From Corythucha ciliata (lineage: Eukaryota > Arthropoda > Insecta > Hemiptera > Tingidae), in NCBI GenBank assembly GCA_038030265.1, contig CM075938.1, positions 54,801,189 through 54,865,188 on the forward strand: a DNA stretch of 64,000 nucleotides. The letters are read 5' to 3'. The stretch's first letter is position 1, and each line of letters opens with the position of its first letter. Below, in pieces: positions 62,730-64,000 of this stretch. The notes under the pieces were generated by a model. The model worked only from the letters and a program-made list of their open reading frames with translations. It searched no databases and was not told the origin of the DNA. A program made the position numbers and the translations under genes.

Positions 62730-63003
62730 AGGGCTAAAATTGAGAAAAACCTGCCAATTCGTGGTTTCTCGATAGAATTTCCGGATCAAAACTGTGAAAA
62801 AATCGTTCATTCGCTCTTTTATAGCTGAAGTTTAGACAAAATGTAATCGCTTTCAAAAATCCTTCTTTTCTTTGCGGTTCTGATCGCCTTCAAAGCCAAT
62901 TTCGTGGGTTTTCATAATTTAAAAATCGAATTCTGTAGGGTTGAATTCTTCGAAATCGAGAACAAAATTGTTCGGATTTGGTTTATTAAAACCACAGCTT
63001 CAC

Positions 63004-63038
<35 letters not shown>

Positions 63039-63290
63039 CATTATTTCGTGGGGTTCGACCCTTTCCTTTCCGGATGATGCATTCCAATTTCATGGTTTTG
63101 ACGGTTACAAAACACAAATTGGCACATTTATCTCATTTCGAAATTAATGTCGAAAACCGTGAATAGCACAAATTTCACGGGTCTAAGTGGTCTTTCAAGG
63201 ACCAAATTTCGCCAACTTGGTTCTCTCAATAGGCCAATTTCTTTATTCAAAAACCAAATTTTAGGAATCATTATTATTATTATTAAATTC
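62730..63290 (+). repeat. Degenerate ~35-bp array with poly(T) tract
   Basis: Units with CAAAGCCAATTTCGTGGGTT and CCAATTTC recur. A run of about 30 T at 63007-63036 interrupts. Same family as 19320 and 44220. Confidence 0.7.
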
Positions 63291-64000
63291 TAAGTGATAG
63301 TTAATTAATAATTAATTTTTGGCTTGTGTTTTCTTCTTTTCCTGAACTTTCGCTGTCTTTACGATTTCTCTGGCGAGTCATCCAACCCAAGACCACAAAA
63401 GCTCAGGAGAAGCATAGAACAAGTCAAAAACCGGAAAATAAATCGTCAAATTCCCAGTATTTGACTGAGTTCTTCTGGCTCAATTGCCTCTAGGGGCTAA
63501 TTTTGGCCAGCTAAAAGGCTCTGCGTCTAATTATTCGAACAAGAAATTGACCATCGCCCTCTCTTCCTCAGCTCCACCACGTGAAACTATCGACGTTTAT
63601 TGCAAAACTGTTGAGAATTTCAGTCCAAAAGCTCCTAATGGTTGAACGGGACAAATTTCAAGTTTCGTGGTGGAATAACCTGTTTCCGGAGGCTTACTCC
63701 CAATTTTAGGATGTAAAAAACTGATTACTTGAAAATGTCGATTGTGTTTTCAGCGTTACGATGAAATTCTCCAGGTTTAAGCCTGTAAAATGTTTGTGAT
63801 TGATCGAAGGTGTAATAGAGAAGGGGGTTGTGCAGTCTACCTCAGCTAAGCCAAAGTCTGGACCTCACACTCTTGCCAGCTGGTGAGGTTGACCTGAACG
63901 CACAATTCTCACCTTGTGTACGTACCCTACCAATTCTCTTATAGCGTTTTCCATTTGCATAAAATTCCGCTCTGGAGCCGAGCATTCCACCCGTCTTATT
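63291..64000. other. Window end, no gene seen
   Basis: Short diverged repeats at 63430-63760 and the dispersed 60-bp segment at 63940-64000. No supported gene. Confidence 0.5.

Overview
The window looks like a piece of an arthropod nuclear genome. Its genes are split by GT-AG introns of about 60 bp to 8.5 kb. All six recognised genes are conserved animal genes. The G-protein alpha-q gene carries duplicated alternative exons that resemble those of the fruit-fly locus. I cannot name the genus. A crustacean or other arthropod is an inference.

Layout. 1-7746: a defective Ty1/copia LTR retrotransposon on the + strand. Its RNase H region is broken by a 3.2-kb foldback element and by a 345-bp P-element MITE, and its 3' LTR carries two more MITEs. 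7750-9500: a degenerate short-period repeat array. 10160-22596: a compact gene cluster, MRPL16 (-), TMEM17 (+), ATP6V0B (-) and ZNF207/BuGZ (+), forming two divergent pairs and one convergent pair. 22600-27800: 3'UTR and gene-poor sequence with degenerate arrays. 27825-29188: THOC6 (-). 30121-41300: gene-poor, with one weak candidate gene start, a P-family transposon nested in a MITE, and a 1.5-kb inverted repeat. 43063-57375: the Gq-alpha gene (-), with an 8.5-kb first intron. 53533-54150: a LINE remnant inside that intron. 60288-61999: an unidentified 332-aa coiled-coil protein gene (-). 62581-62702: a possible exon of another gene.

The host genes are housekeeping or signalling functions with no shared pathway: mitochondrial translation, ciliary transition zone, V-ATPase, spindle/Bub3 binding, mRNA export and GPCR signalling. 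Their neighbourhood looks like chance synteny.

The most notable findings are three pairs of mutually exclusive exons in Gq-alpha, kept in strict length and phase; a clear stack of nested transposons with target-site duplications, including a foldback element with 9-bp duplications; and several families of short-period degenerate repeats (about 20-38 bp) that recur at many sites in both orientations, with the order of variant units kept between distant copies. Exon limits were worked out by hand from reading-frame continuity, splice sites and known family sequences.
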